Origin: Cytophagales bacterium
GTDB taxonomy: Bacteria; Bacteroidota; Bacteroidia; Cytophagales; Flammeovirgaceae
NCBI GenBank assembly: GCA_025056215.1
Contig: JANWWC010000001.1
Coordinates: 930,001-994,000 of the forward strand
Direction of reading: 5' to 3'
Length of the DNA stretch: 64,000 nt
How positions within the stretch are numbered: position 1 is the stretch's first letter; each line of letters opens with the position of its first letter. This document shows, one piece after another, positions 18,561 through 28,708 of this stretch. The notes under the pieces were generated by a model that worked only from the letters and a program-made list of their open reading frames with translations, did no database searches and was not told the origin of the DNA. The translations under genes and the position numbers were made by a program.

Positions 18561-19959
18561 ACCAGGGAGCATCGTGCTCCTCTACAACATAACGAATATG
18601 TTCAAAAATTTGCTTTACAGTATTTTCCCAAGTAGCTTTAGTGATGTCTTGTTTAATGTTTTTTAAGTACTCCCACCGCTTCGATGAATTATGAAGAAGC
18701 TCTGTTAAAAATTCGACAAAAGCAGATGTATTCCAGTAATCTACTGCAAAAGCGGAAGGTAATACTTCTGCGATCCCACTTTGTTTAGAAAGTACAACAG
18801 GAACATTTGCAGAAAGCGCCTCTGCTACTGATAACCCAAAAGGCTCAGAAATGAAAGGCATTAATACTACATCTGTCCGCTTGAGAAGTTCGAATAACTT
18901 TTCCTGATTGAGAAATCCTACAAACTCAAATTTTGTGATAATTCCAAGTTCTTTGGTGCGATACATCATATCCCAAAGAGCCTCTCCTTCTCCTGCTACT
19001 GCAAAACGCAGAGAAGGGAAAACCTCCAAAAGTTTTGAAGCTATCTCTACAAACTGAATAACTCCTTTGCTATGAACTACTCTTCCTATAAAGCTAATTC
19101 GGTAATGAGTAGGATAGCCTTCTATTGAGAAAAAGTTGTCAAAATCTTGTCGAAAATTCAAAAACTCTTGCCAATGATTAACACCATTATGCACAACAAA
19201 AATCTTAGAAGTTTCTGCTTGATAATACTTTTCTATACTTTGTTTAATATGCTGACTTACTGCTATTATTAAGTCTGCTTTGTCGAAAGCTTCTTTCTCT
19301 ATTTCAAAAGCTTGATTTCTATTATTATGAGGTGCGCTCCTATCTGTTTCTAAAGAGTGCACATGCAACACAACGGGTTTTCGGGTTCTATTCTGGATCT
19401 GCATAGCAGCGTAAAAAGTTATCCAGTCATGCGCATAAACAACATCAAATTTGATGTCATCCGATAACTTTGTAGCTAACTCTGCATAAGCATTAAGCTT
19501 CGTTATGATATCATTTCCGTACAATTCAGTTGCTTCTCGAAAAACTTTTTCAGGAATATATTTGCGCTGCCGTACAATGGTTAGAACTTCTGTTTTGGGC
19601 GGCAATTGCCTCCAAATCAATTTTTCTTCATAAGTAGGATAAGGCTCAAGTTCTACAGGCACTGTAATTATTTCCACTACAGGTTCAGGCAAGTAAGTTT
19701 TAGTAACCTGTACGTACTCATGCTCCTGATAAGGCAATTCATTTAGTGCAATAATGCGCAAATTTTCGTCTGTTCTCTCTTTTTTAGGAATAATGATAGT
19801 AAGTTCTACCATTTTTCCTAGTCTTTTAGCAATTTCATAGCAAGCAACTCCTATTCCGCTTGTCCTGCGGTTGTTCCAGTCCCAACCAAGCATTAAAACG
19901 CTTAATCTTTTATTTCTCAATTTCTTGTACTTACTTAACTTTTTCGATTTCTTTAACAA
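18553..19959 (-). CDS. Glycosyltransferase family 4 protein (glycogen synthase-like)
   Basis: This 468-residue GT-B enzyme has the N-terminal motif LSVLMLGWDWNNRRTSGIGV, where the donor-site glycine loop lies, then VVYAHDWITFYAA in the middle. The C-terminal nucleotide-sugar domain holds ISFIGRVVHSKGV, VLMPFISEPFGLSVAEALSA and the E-x7-E-like motif. It resembles GT4 enzymes close to archaeal and bacterial glycogen or glucan synthases; acceptor and product are unknown. A lysine-rich N-terminal stretch of about 18 residues may mean the true start is slightly downstream. It overlaps folC by 8 bases tail to tail. Confidence 0.82.
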   Translation of the reverse strand: MLKKSKKLSKYKKLRNKRLSVLMLGWDWNNRRTSGIGVACYEIAKRLGKMVELTIIIPKKERTDENLRIIALNELPYQEHEYVQVTKTYLPEPVVEIITVPVELEPYPTYEEKLIWRQLPPKTEVLTIVRQRKYIPEKVFREATELYGNDIITKLNAYAELATKLSDDIKFDVVYAHDWITFYAAMQIQNRTRKPVVLHVHSLETDRSAPHNNRNQAFEIEKEAFDKADLIIAVSQHIKQSIEKYYQAETSKIFVVHNGVNHWQEFLNFRQDFDNFFSIEGYPTHYRISFIGRVVHSKGVIQFVEIASKLLEVFPSLRFAVAGEGEALWDMMYRTKELGIITKFEFVGFLNQEKLFELLKRTDVVLMPFISEPFGLSVAEALSANVPVVLSKQSGIAEVLPSAFAVDYWNTSAFVEFLTELLHNSSKRWEYLKNIKQDITKATWENTVKQIFEHIRYVVEEHDAPWFI

Positions 19960-20050
19960 ACAAATAAAACAAATACACTTTACAAAACAAAAAGCCTACT
20001 AAATATTAACTTGAATTCGGCAGGAAAATAATGCAATGGGTTCTTAAGAA

Positions 20051-21496
20051 TTATCCTACGCTTCCCTCCAGACTAATTGCTAAAAGCTTTTGCGCTTCTA
20101 CAGCGAATTCCATAGGTAATTGATTTAATACTTCTTTGCAATACCCGTTTACAATCAGCGCAATAGCTTGCTCTGTATCAATTCCGCGTTGGTTGCAATA
20201 AAAAATCTGATCTTCACCAATTTTAGAGGTCGTAGCTTCGTGTTCTACCTTAGCAGTAGGATTTTCAACTTCAATATAAGGAAAAGTATGTGCGCCGCAC
20301 TTATCGCCCAATAAAAGAGAATCGCACTGGGAAAAGTTACGAGCGTTTTCAGCGCGTTTCATGATTTTAACCTGTCCGCGGTAGCTGTTCTGACTCTTTC
20401 CTGCTGAGATTCCTTTCGATACAATGCGGCTTTTGGTATTCTTGCCAATATGAATCATTTTGGTGCCTGTATCTGCTTGTTGAAAATTGTTAGTAACAGC
20501 TACAGAATAAAATTCTCCAACAGAATGATCTCCTTTTAGCACACAACTCGGATATTTCCAAGTAATAGCTGAACCTGTTTCAACTTGAGTCCAAGAAATT
20601 TTAGAATAATCTCCGAAACAAAGTCCGCGCTTGGTTACAAAATTATAAATACCGCCCTTTCCGTCTTTATCTCCAGGATACCAATTTTGAACAGTAGAAT
20701 ATTTCACTTCAGCATTTTTATGCGCAAAAATCTCGACAACAGCAGCGTGCAACTGATTCTCGTCGCGCTGAGGCGCTGTACAGCCTTCCAAATAACTCAC
20801 ATATGAACCTTCTTCAGCTATGATAAGAGTTCGCTCAAACTGTCCTGTTTTTGCAGCATTAATTCGAAAATAGGTAGAAAGTTCCATAGGACAGCGCACG
20901 CCTGCGGGGATATAACAAAAAGAACCATCGCTAAACACTGCAGAGTTGAGTGCAGCAAAATAATTATCGTTTACGGGCACTACCGAACCCAAGTACTTTC
21001 TGACAAGCTCAGGGTGTTCTCTTACTGCTTCACTAAATGAACAAAAAATAATTCCCATGCTAGCAAGTGTTTCTTTAAAAGTAGTAGCAACTGAAACACT
21101 GTCGAATACGGCATCTACTGCTACTCCTGTCAATCTTTTTTGTTCACTAAGAGAAATGCCCAATCGCTCAAAGGTCCGACGAAGTTCTGGGTCGATCTCA
21201 TCAAGGGATTTAGGCTTTGCTTTCTGTTTAGGGGCAGAATAATAAATGATATCTTGAAAATCGATAGGAGGAAATTTTACATTTGCCCAATTAGGTAAAG
21301 TCATTTTTTGCCAAGTTCTAAACGCATTAAGCCTCCACTCTGTAAGCCATTCGGGCTCTTCTTTTTTGCGCGAAATAAAGCGAATAATCTCTTCGTTAAG
21401 CCCTTTAGGTGCTTCATCGGTTTCTATTTGGATAGCCCAACCATGCTCATATTCTCTAGACGTAATTTCGTGGAGAAGGTCTTTTGCATCCGCCAT
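20051..21496 (-). CDS. sufB: Fe-S cluster assembly scaffold subunit SufB
   Basis: The 481-residue protein is a standard Suf[50 protein letters not shown] and the C-terminal [20 protein letters not shown] are all family hallmarks, with the conserved Cys near [13 protein letters not shown]. In the SufBCD complex it builds Fe-S clusters in the cytoplasm. SufC, SufD and SufS, which usually follow it, are absent here; the next gene on the strand is a glycosyltransferase. Confidence 0.95.
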   Translation of the reverse strand: MADAKDLLHEITSREYEHGWAIQIETDEAPKGLNEEIIRFISRKKEEPEWLTEWRLNAFRTWQKMTLPNWANVKFPPIDFQDIIYYSAPKQKAKPKSLDEIDPELRRTFERLGISLSEQKRLTGVAVDAVFDSVSVATTFKETLASMGIIFCSFSEAVREHPELVRKYLGSVVPVNDNYFAALNSAVFSDGSFCYIPAGVRCPMELSTYFRINAAKTGQFERTLIIAEEGSYVSYLEGCTAPQRDENQLHAAVVEIFAHKNAEVKYSTVQNWYPGDKDGKGGIYNFVTKRGLCFGDYSKISWTQVETGSAITWKYPSCVLKGDHSVGEFYSVAVTNNFQQADTGTKMIHIGKNTKSRIVSKGISAGKSQNSYRGQVKIMKRAENARNFSQCDSLLLGDKCGAHTFPYIEVENPTAKVEHEATTSKIGEDQIFYCNQRGIDTEQAIALIVNGYCKEVLNQLPMEFAVEAQKLLAISLEGSVG

Positions 21497-21519
21497 TGTA
21501 AATTTTATTTAGACTTTTG

Positions 21520-21550
21520 CTAAATTACTATTTCAATAACTTATTCACAA
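21520..21550 (-). promoter_or_regulatory. Probable sufB promoter
   Basis: On the minus strand TTG (21550-21548) is followed after 20 bases by TAATTTAG (21527-21520), one base off the TAnnTTTG consensus. It lies 24 bases before the sufB start codon. Confidence 0.45.
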
Positions 21551-21708
21551 ACTTAGTGTTTACTTTTTCTTATAATTTTTTGCAATATGTCATTACAATT
21601 AGCTTATTGTTTGACCCAAGCAGATTTCAACGAAAAATTTTATAAGATTATAAAATTATTCCTTATAAATTGTTTAATTACGCGCAAATTATTCATTTTA
21701 AATTTTAA

Positions 21709-23001
<1,293 letters not shown>

Positions 23002-23003
23002 TA

Positions 23004-23525
23004 TCATACCTGCATAAAACATGCAGGTTTCTTCTTAATGTTTACATATTCTACAAAGTCGAAGCTATAAAGATGCCTTTCATCAGCGAAATGAGAGACT
23101 CTCTTAATTTCTTTCCACTCTTCTCCCAAAAAAGGAAAAAATGTGTCTCCTTCTACAGTTGTATAAACTTCTGTAAGATACAAGTGAGTGGCAATAGGTA
23201 GCATTTTTCTATAAATTTCTCCTCCTCCTATTACAAAAAGTTCTGTTTCATTCCACTCTTGAACTAACTCCAAGACTTGCGAAACACTTGCAACTACCCA
23301 ACAACCATGTGCTATAAAATTAGCCTGACGACTCATTACGATATTTCTTCTTTGTGGAAGTGCTTTCCCAATAGACTCAAATGTCTTGCGCCCCATCACT
23401 ACAGTATGCCCTAAAGTAAGTTGTTTAAATCGTTTCAAGTCGTCAGGAAGATGCCACGGAAGATGATTATTCTTACCAAGCACACGATTTTGACTTATTG
23501 CCGCAATTAATGATATCTTAAGCAT
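23004..23525 (-). CDS. folA: Dihydrofolate reductase
   Basis: A 173-residue DHFR: LIAAISQNRVLGKNNHLPWH, DDLKRFKQLTLGHTVVMGRKTFESIG and the catalytic acidic Asp after LPWHLP are all present, with FVIGGGEIYRKMLP near the C terminus. It makes tetrahydrofolate with NADPH. The ATG at 23525 is preferred because it starts directly at the first beta strand; an in-frame TTG at 23537 is less likely. Its last codons form part of the enolase terminator hairpin. Confidence 0.94.
   Translation of the reverse strand: MLKISLIAAISQNRVLGKNNHLPWHLPDDLKRFKQLTLGHTVVMGRKTFESIGKALPQRRNIVMSRQANFIAHGCWVVASVSQVLELVQEWNETELFVIGGGEIYRKMLPIATHLYLTEVYTTVEGDTFFPFLGEEWKEIKRVSHFADERHLYSFDFVEYVNIKKKPACFMQV
23008..23036 (+). 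terminator. Terminator of eno, inside the 3' end of folA
   Basis: ACCTGCAT (23008-23015) pairs with ATGCAGGT (23021-23028) around a 5-base loop, followed by TTCTTCTT. It is 6 bases after the eno stop and encodes residues near the C terminus of FolA on the other strand. Confidence 0.6.
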
Positions 23526-23559
23526 TGTAGATAACAAAGATTACGTAAAAATCTGCGCA

Positions 23560-24195
23560 TTACTTGCGCAAACTTATAACGTACTCTGATACTACTTTTA
23601 TTTCTTTATCAGATAAAATTTTTGCATATGAAGGCATTGTTCCTCGTCCATCTTGAAGAAGGGAAATAATTTCTTCTTGAGATAACCGACTTACCTTAAG
23701 ATTCTTTGCTCCAGACATTCCGGCATCGCCATACTCTCCATGACAGATAGTACAATATTGTTTGTAGATAGCCTTCCCATGAACATTTACTTCCAAAGGT
23801 GCATTAGCGGGAAGATTTACCAATTCAGGTATTTCTTTTTTTTCTACTTTCTTGGACATTTCTGCTAATCCATAAGAAAGAATTAACATCGCAAGCATCA
23901 AGGTGGCTAGTATTTTATTTTCTTTTTTAAAAGCAACCACCCCAATGGGAATCGAAATAAGCACTAAAACAATTTTTACAATGAGCAATGCTTTAATTTC
24001 AGCAATTAAAAATAGCAATCCTATTCCAGTAAGAAAAAAAATAGAACTAATTATGATTTCTGGGATTTTTGTCTTTTGCCGCAAAAGATGAAGCGCTTCT
24101 TTTTTTTCTGCGAGAAGTAACCCTGTTTTGACAGTATAGAGCACTAAAAAAAGTATTACAAAAGTAATATGAGTGTGAAGCAGCCCCTTGTACAT
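23560..24195 (-). CDS. Membrane protein with SirB-like N-terminal part fused to a cytochrome c domain
   Basis: The first 115 or so of 211 residues form about four hydrophobic helices with a start (LLHTHITFVILFLVLYTVKT) resembling SirB-family membrane proteins. A single cytochrome c domain follows, with the haem motif CTICH and a distal GTMPSY supplying the probable axial Met. The haem domain would face the periplasm. The role is probably electron transfer or redox sensing, but no partner is evident. The gene follows the ABC transporter by 18 bases on the same strand, so the two may be co-transcribed. Confidence 0.78.
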   Translation of the reverse strand: MYKGLLHTHITFVILFLVLYTVKTGLLLAEKKEALHLLRQKTKIPEIIISSIFFLTGIGLLFLIAEIKALLIVKIVLVLISIPIGVVAFKKENKILATLMLAMLILSYGLAEMSKKVEKKEIPELVNLPANAPLEVNVHGKAIYKQYCTICHGEYGDAGMSGAKNLKVSRLSQEEIISLLQDGRGTMPSYAKILSDKEIKVVSEYVISLRK

Positions 24196-24213
24196 ATAAA
24201 GTTTATTTTATGG

Positions 24214-26382
24214 TTAAACAATAGTTCCAAACTCTGGATGGTTATGCAATTGGTCGTAAGTACCTTGTGCAACCACTTGACCATCTTTAAAAAGAATAAT
24301 TCTGTCGCATCTTTTGAATAAGTAAGAGTCATTCGATAAACAAATAAGCGTCCAAGGATTTTTTTTATCTAACAAAAAGTCTAAGAGTTTGTTTTTTTCT
24401 TCTCTTTCTAAATCATGTAAAATATCATTTAGAATGAGCATCTGAGGGCGCTCTACAATGCAGCGCGCCAAAATGAGCCGTGCTGCAATACTACTCGAAA
24501 AGTTTTTGCCACCTGCAGTCATTTCGGTAAGTAATCCATCTGGAAGTTTGCTAATGTAGTCCATCAATCCTACACTTTCGAGCGCCCAAGAAACATCCTG
24601 AAAAGTAACGCGTGTTTTTCCCATTGTAACATTTTCTAAAAGTGTTCCATCGATGACATCGTCAATCGAGACATTTTTGGCAACATTATCGCGAAGGCTA
24701 TTAACATTAATATCGCGCATAGAAATTCCATTGAGCATAATAGAACCTTGATACTCGTCAAGCAAGCCAGCGAGTATTCTTGCAAAAGTATTTTTACCAG
24801 AACCTCCATATCCTGCAATGCAAATTCTTTCCCCTGATTTAATATCCAAATTGATGCCTTTCAATACATATTTATCTGAATTAGGATATTTATAGTATAA
24901 ATCTCGTATAACTACATTCATGCCAGTGTGTTTAATATGAGGAAGGCTAATTCCTCCACTTTTTTCGAGTGGAATATCTGTAACTGTACCAATTTTTTCT
25001 GCTGCAGTCAGCATATCATAAACCGTACTAACACTCAGAATAAGTTTTTCTACAGCAGTAATAGTTAAAATGATGATAATTTCAGAGGCTACAAATTGCC
25101 CTAATGTAATTTGTCTATCAATAACCAAAATAGAACCTATAATAAGCAATCCACCCGTTACAACTGTTTTAAATCCGATAACGCTAATAAACTGCGTCAT
25201 AAGAATCTTAAATGTACGTTTTCTGTAATACAAATAATTAGTAAGGAAATAATGCATTTTTTGAGCAGGCAGAGAGGTATGTCCCGCAAGTTTGAAAGAA
25301 TACAAAGCGCGTGCTAATTCTTCGAGCCAATGTGCTACTTTATATTTATATTTAGACTCTACAAGATTAGTTCTCAATCCTTGGGGACCTGTAAGCCAAA
25401 AAATGGTAGTAAGTGTAGCCAATAACATAAAACTAAACACGATAAACAAAGGATGATAGAAACTAAGAAGCGCCAAACCAAACAAAATTTGGATGATAGA
25501 ACCTGTTAAATCAATAAGAAGCTTGGGCATTCCTTTCTGAAGGGTTAATACATCAAAAAAGCGATTCATGAGTTCGGGAGCGTATTCTTTTAAGATAGCC
25601 TCCGATTTTACACGTGGAATTCGATTGCAAAATTCAAATGCTGCTTTAACAAACACGCGACGTTCAATAATTTCCACAATCGTGTACTGCAATACCGACA
25701 TCATTCCGCCCAAAATAACCCCTACAATCACTACTGAGATTAACAATACAATGGAATTAAAAATCACGCCACCTGAAATAAGTTCTACAATGGATTGAAT
25801 ACCTAAAGGCAAACTCAAGCTAATAGCAGCATTAATAATGGCATAAAAATATATTAGTAAAATATCTTTTTTTTCAGCCGAAAGGAGACCAAGCAATCGA
25901 GAAACTGGCGTATTGTTAATTCTCTTAAAAATTGTATCGTAAGCGCTCACCATCGGTTTAAGAGAGATTGGTGCAGCGTATATCATATTTCCATCCGAAG
26001 TGATATAAATTTTATCAACATAATTAGTTGCATCAGAAATATGTTCTTCATCAGTACCTCGATATAAGTAAGCCTCTATTTCCTTTCCTTCTACGTATCG
26101 AAAAAGAATAGGAAAAAGCATGCTTCCTTCTTCTATAAACGTAAGAATAGGGTATTCTGCTCCGTCGATGATATCAAAAAAATTTTCTTTTTGAGTTTTA
26201 TTACGAATGAATCCGATTTCTACTCGCTGTCCTTTATCACTAATCCCATCGAAAAACTGTTCAGCATTTTTGCCATAATTAATATTATTTTTGTAATCGT
26301 CTTTAAGATTGATAATTTGATAATCGTGATTGATAATTTCAGCAATTCGTTTGATGATAGGAATGAATTGTAATGAATTCAT
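24214..26382 (-). CDS. ABC exporter-like protein (membrane domain plus degenerate ATPase domain)
   Basis: This 722-residue protein has an N-terminal soluble domain of about 150 residues (possibly a C39-like remnant), a six-helix ABC exporter membrane domain (about 170-460) and a C-terminal nucleotide-binding fold. Almost every catalytic motif of the ATPase is altered. Walker A reads GYGGSGKNT (524-532), with Asn after Lys. The Q-loop position is Ser572. LSGGQ is FSSSI (628-632). The Walker B Asp-Glu pair is Asn652-Asp653. The H-loop His is Asn684. It probably binds ATP poorly and may hydrolyse none, so it could act as the non-catalytic half of a heterodimer. No HlyD or TolC partner is adjacent. 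Confidence 0.83.
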   Translation of the reverse strand: MNSLQFIPIIKRIAEIINHDYQIINLKDDYKNNINYGKNAEQFFDGISDKGQRVEIGFIRNKTQKENFFDIIDGAEYPILTFIEEGSMLFPILFRYVEGKEIEAYLYRGTDEEHISDATNYVDKIYITSDGNMIYAAPISLKPMVSAYDTIFKRINNTPVSRLLGLLSAEKKDILLIYFYAIINAAISLSLPLGIQSIVELISGGVIFNSIVLLISVVIVGVILGGMMSVLQYTIVEIIERRVFVKAAFEFCNRIPRVKSEAILKEYAPELMNRFFDVLTLQKGMPKLLIDLTGSIIQILFGLALLSFYHPLFIVFSFMLLATLTTIFWLTGPQGLRTNLVESKYKYKVAHWLEELARALYSFKLAGHTSLPAQKMHYFLTNYLYYRKRTFKILMTQFISVIGFKTVVTGGLLIIGSILVIDRQITLGQFVASEIIIILTITAVEKLILSVSTVYDMLTAAEKIGTVTDIPLEKSGGISLPHIKHTGMNVVIRDLYYKYPNSDKYVLKGINLDIKSGERICIAGYGGSGKNTFARILAGLLDEYQGSIMLNGISMRDINVNSLRDNVAKNVSIDDVIDGTLLENVTMGKTRVTFQDVSWALESVGLMDYISKLPDGLLTEMTAGGKNFSSSIAARLILARCIVERPQMLILNDILHDLEREEKNKLLDFLLDKKNPWTLICLSNDSYLFKRCDRIILFKDGQVVAQGTYDQLHNHPEFGTIV

Positions 26383-26515
26383 ATTGATAGGTCTCGAAAG
26401 TTTTTGGCAATATACTACTCAAATCTCTTCAAAAAAGAGAAATTGCCAAAATTTACCTTCCGCTCACAAACTACACAATCCCCAAAATTTTCTTTGATAG
26501 AACCATATTTCAGAG

Positions 26516-27883
26516 TTACTCTACAATTGTTCTATTATCGTCTCCTATAATTTGAGGAATCTGTTCTCGATTGTTCAAACGACGAGCCATGTAGGAAACG
26601 TTTTCTATAAGATATTCTCGCATTTCTTGCAGCGTAATTTTAGAGTCAAGATTTTTATTAGCTGCTCCTTTTAATCCTTTTAAAAAGAAATAAGTAAACA
26701 AAGAATGTTTTTTTTCAGGATACCAAGAAGATACCTGTTCAGAGGATGCAGAAGTAAATATCATAGCAAACTCATCGGTAAGTATTTTATCTCGGGTACT
26801 AATAAAAACAGGCGAAATATTTTTTATCAACATTCCTTTTTCGGATGAGCCACTAAAACAAGCATCTATCACCACAGTACAAGTTCTATAATCAAGTTTA
26901 GAAAGATTAGTGTACAAAGTACTGAGCGAATAGCCGTTAAATTTTACTAAACTTGGATCGCAATCTACGGGGACAAAGTAACCCTCCTTGCTTTCAGGAT
27001 CAGGAGCACCATGACCACTATAATAAATAAAAATATCAGACTGCCGATTAGGTTTCATGTAGTTAAATAATTTGGCTTTATGGTTGTTCTCTGTCCCAAA
27101 AATTGCATTAAAGTTGGCTTGAGTAGCATTTTCGATATAGATAATATTTTCTTCTTTAAAACCCAACATTTTAATTAAATATTCTTTGATAGCGCGCGCG
27201 TCGTGAATTGCGAAATCTACTGAGGGAATATCTTTCGCTATATAATCGCGATTTCCAATCACTACTGCTACTCCATAGGGATTGGTTTTATTTGTTTTAG
27301 GAATGTTGATATCTACATCAGATTCTAATTTGATTTCGCGAAGCGATGTTCTGAGCGGCTGAAACTGATTGCTTTGCACTAAAGTAATACTCGATATATT
27401 TTCTTTTAACTTAGGTAACATCTGATTGATAGCTCTTTTAGCGAGAGCTCCCACATCGTCAGTAACGAATTTATTTGTTTTTTCGTAAAGCTCAAACAAC
27501 ATTTCTTCATTGCCTAGTTGATAAGCTGACATAGTAAGGGTAACAAACATTCCTGTAGGAGAAGAAACTGCTGCTATGTCTGAAAGAAAATAGACATCTG
27601 CTTGCGCTAACTCTGCAATTGATTTCTGAATTTCTGGTAAAGGTTTATCACAAACTCCGTTGGGCTTGGCGCGTTTCAAAGTTTGCATAAAATCTACCAC
27701 CTGATAGCCTGTTGCACTTAGCACTTTTGCAATCTGCTTATTAGCATCTACCACATGCGGATTGTTCTCTAATGCGATGCATAAATTTTGACCATCCTGA
27801 ATCTTAGGAATTACAATAAGCTTTTGTGCCCACAAAGGAGCTTGCATTCCCAAGAATGCAATTAAAATCTTACTTACATTCAT
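26516..27883 (-). CDS. Exported caspase-family (C14) protein
   Basis: The 455-residue protein has a signal peptide (MNVSKILIAFLGMQAPLWAQ), an unassigned N-terminal domain (about 25-185) and a caspase-like peptidase domain starting at YGVAVVIGNRDYI. The catalytic dyad is visible: H291 in YYSGHGAPDP and C342 in VVIDACFSGSS. Bacterial members are metacaspase/orthocaspase-like cysteine proteases that usually cleave after basic residues. The signal peptide places it in the periplasm or outside. The ABC gene begins 133 bases downstream on the same strand; any link is inference. Confidence 0.86.
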   Translation of the reverse strand: MNVSKILIAFLGMQAPLWAQKLIVIPKIQDGQNLCIALENNPHVVDANKQIAKVLSATGYQVVDFMQTLKRAKPNGVCDKPLPEIQKSIAELAQADVYFLSDIAAVSSPTGMFVTLTMSAYQLGNEEMLFELYEKTNKFVTDDVGALAKRAINQMLPKLKENISSITLVQSNQFQPLRTSLREIKLESDVDINIPKTNKTNPYGVAVVIGNRDYIAKDIPSVDFAIHDARAIKEYLIKMLGFKEENIIYIENATQANFNAIFGTENNHKAKLFNYMKPNRQSDIFIYYSGHGAPDPESKEGYFVPVDCDPSLVKFNGYSLSTLYTNLSKLDYRTCTVVIDACFSGSSEKGMLIKNISPVFISTRDKILTDEFAMIFTSASSEQVSSWYPEKKHSLFTYFFLKGLKGAANKNLDSKITLQEMREYLIENVSYMARRLNNREQIPQIIGDDNRTIVE

Positions 27884-28035
27884 TGATTAAAACTTTGTTG
27901 TTTTTGGTAAGGACAATTTTCTGAAATATATTGCCATCATGACATTTAGGAAATTTTATGATGAAAAAAATTTTTTAAAAATAAAATTTTACCCAACTTA
28001 GATAGCAGGAAATTAATTGTTTTAAATTCTCAAAT

Positions 28036-28443
28036 ATGGCAACCGACAAAGACTCTACGATGTTTGCTACATTTATTCGAAACATCGAACAAAAAATTAG
28101 TGAATTAACTGTTTTGGATATCAAAACGGTGGTAGGAGATTTTAATTACACTCCCGATGGGAAAGTGGAAATCTTAAAAACAGGAGATTTTAAACTAATT
28201 CAAAGTCGCTTTAATCTTATCGGAGGAGATGTAACTACTTTCATCAGCAACGAACTTATTACCGACAAATATGCATGGCTTCGCGATTTTCATGCACGCA
28301 AAGAAGAACGTGGCCATGAAATCGTACAAGGAAATATTCGCGCTATTATTGCTCTATACGACTTATATCGTCAAACAAAAGGACTGAAATTCAATGAAGA
28401 AAACATCGATGAAACTCTCTTAGAACCTCAACCTTTGGGTTAA
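28036..28443 (+). CDS. Conserved-looking small protein of unknown function
   Basis: A 135-residue soluble protein not recognised. It has no signal peptide or membrane helix; it looks mixed alpha/beta and acidic, with a strand-rich middle (EILKTGDFKLIQSRFNLIGG) and a helical second half (IRAIIALYDLYRQTKG). Codon use resembles the neighbours. It lies just upstream of the tRNA-Met gene, about 150 bases from the divergent caspase gene. Confidence 0.6.
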   Translation: MATDKDSTMFATFIRNIEQKISELTVLDIKTVVGDFNYTPDGKVEILKTGDFKLIQSRFNLIGGDVTTFISNELITDKYAWLRDFHARKEERGHEIVQGNIRAIIALYDLYRQTKGLKFNEENIDETLLEPQPLG

Positions 28444-28470
28444 AATAAAAAGGATATTTCTAAAGAAATT

Positions 28471-28500
28471 TTGTCGTTCTTCAAAAGTTCAATAAATTTA
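28471..28500 (+). promoter_or_regulatory. Promoter of tRNA-Met
   Basis: TTG at 28471-28473, a 19-base spacer, then TAAATTTA at 28493-28500 (one mismatch to TAnnTTTG), ending 16 bases before the tRNA. Confidence 0.5.
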
Positions 28501-28516
28501 CACCGCTTTTTAAAAA

Positions 28517-28593
28517 GGGCTCATAGCTCAGACGGTTAGAGCATCTGACTCATAATCAGAGGGTCCAAGGTTCGATTCCTTGTGAGCCCACCA
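28517..28593 (+). tRNA. tRNA-Met (CAT); tRNA-Ile2 possible
   Basis: Full cloverleaf: acceptor GGGCTCA pairs with TGAGCCC, the anticodon stem TCTGA/TCAGA encloses CTCATAA with anticodon CAT, and the T arm contains GGTTCGATTCC. CCA is encoded (28591-28593). It is not an initiator type. An Ile tRNA whose C34 is modified to lysidine would look the same in the anticodon, so the identity needs a specialised model. Confidence 0.9.
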
Positions 28594-28602
28594 GTGCCAG
28601 GC

Positions 28603-28630
28603 CACGTTTACTTGAACGTGACTTTTATTT
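28603..28630 (+). terminator. Possible terminator after tRNA-Met
   Basis: CACGTT (28603-28608) pairs with AACGTG (28615-28620) around a 6-base loop, followed by ACTTTTATTT. Confidence 0.5.
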
Positions 28631-28708
28631 AAAAACACGCATAGTTTTTTAGGAATGTTTTTTTCGTAAATTGCGCCCGTAAAATCAAAAAATCAGAACA
28701 AGTTCATT

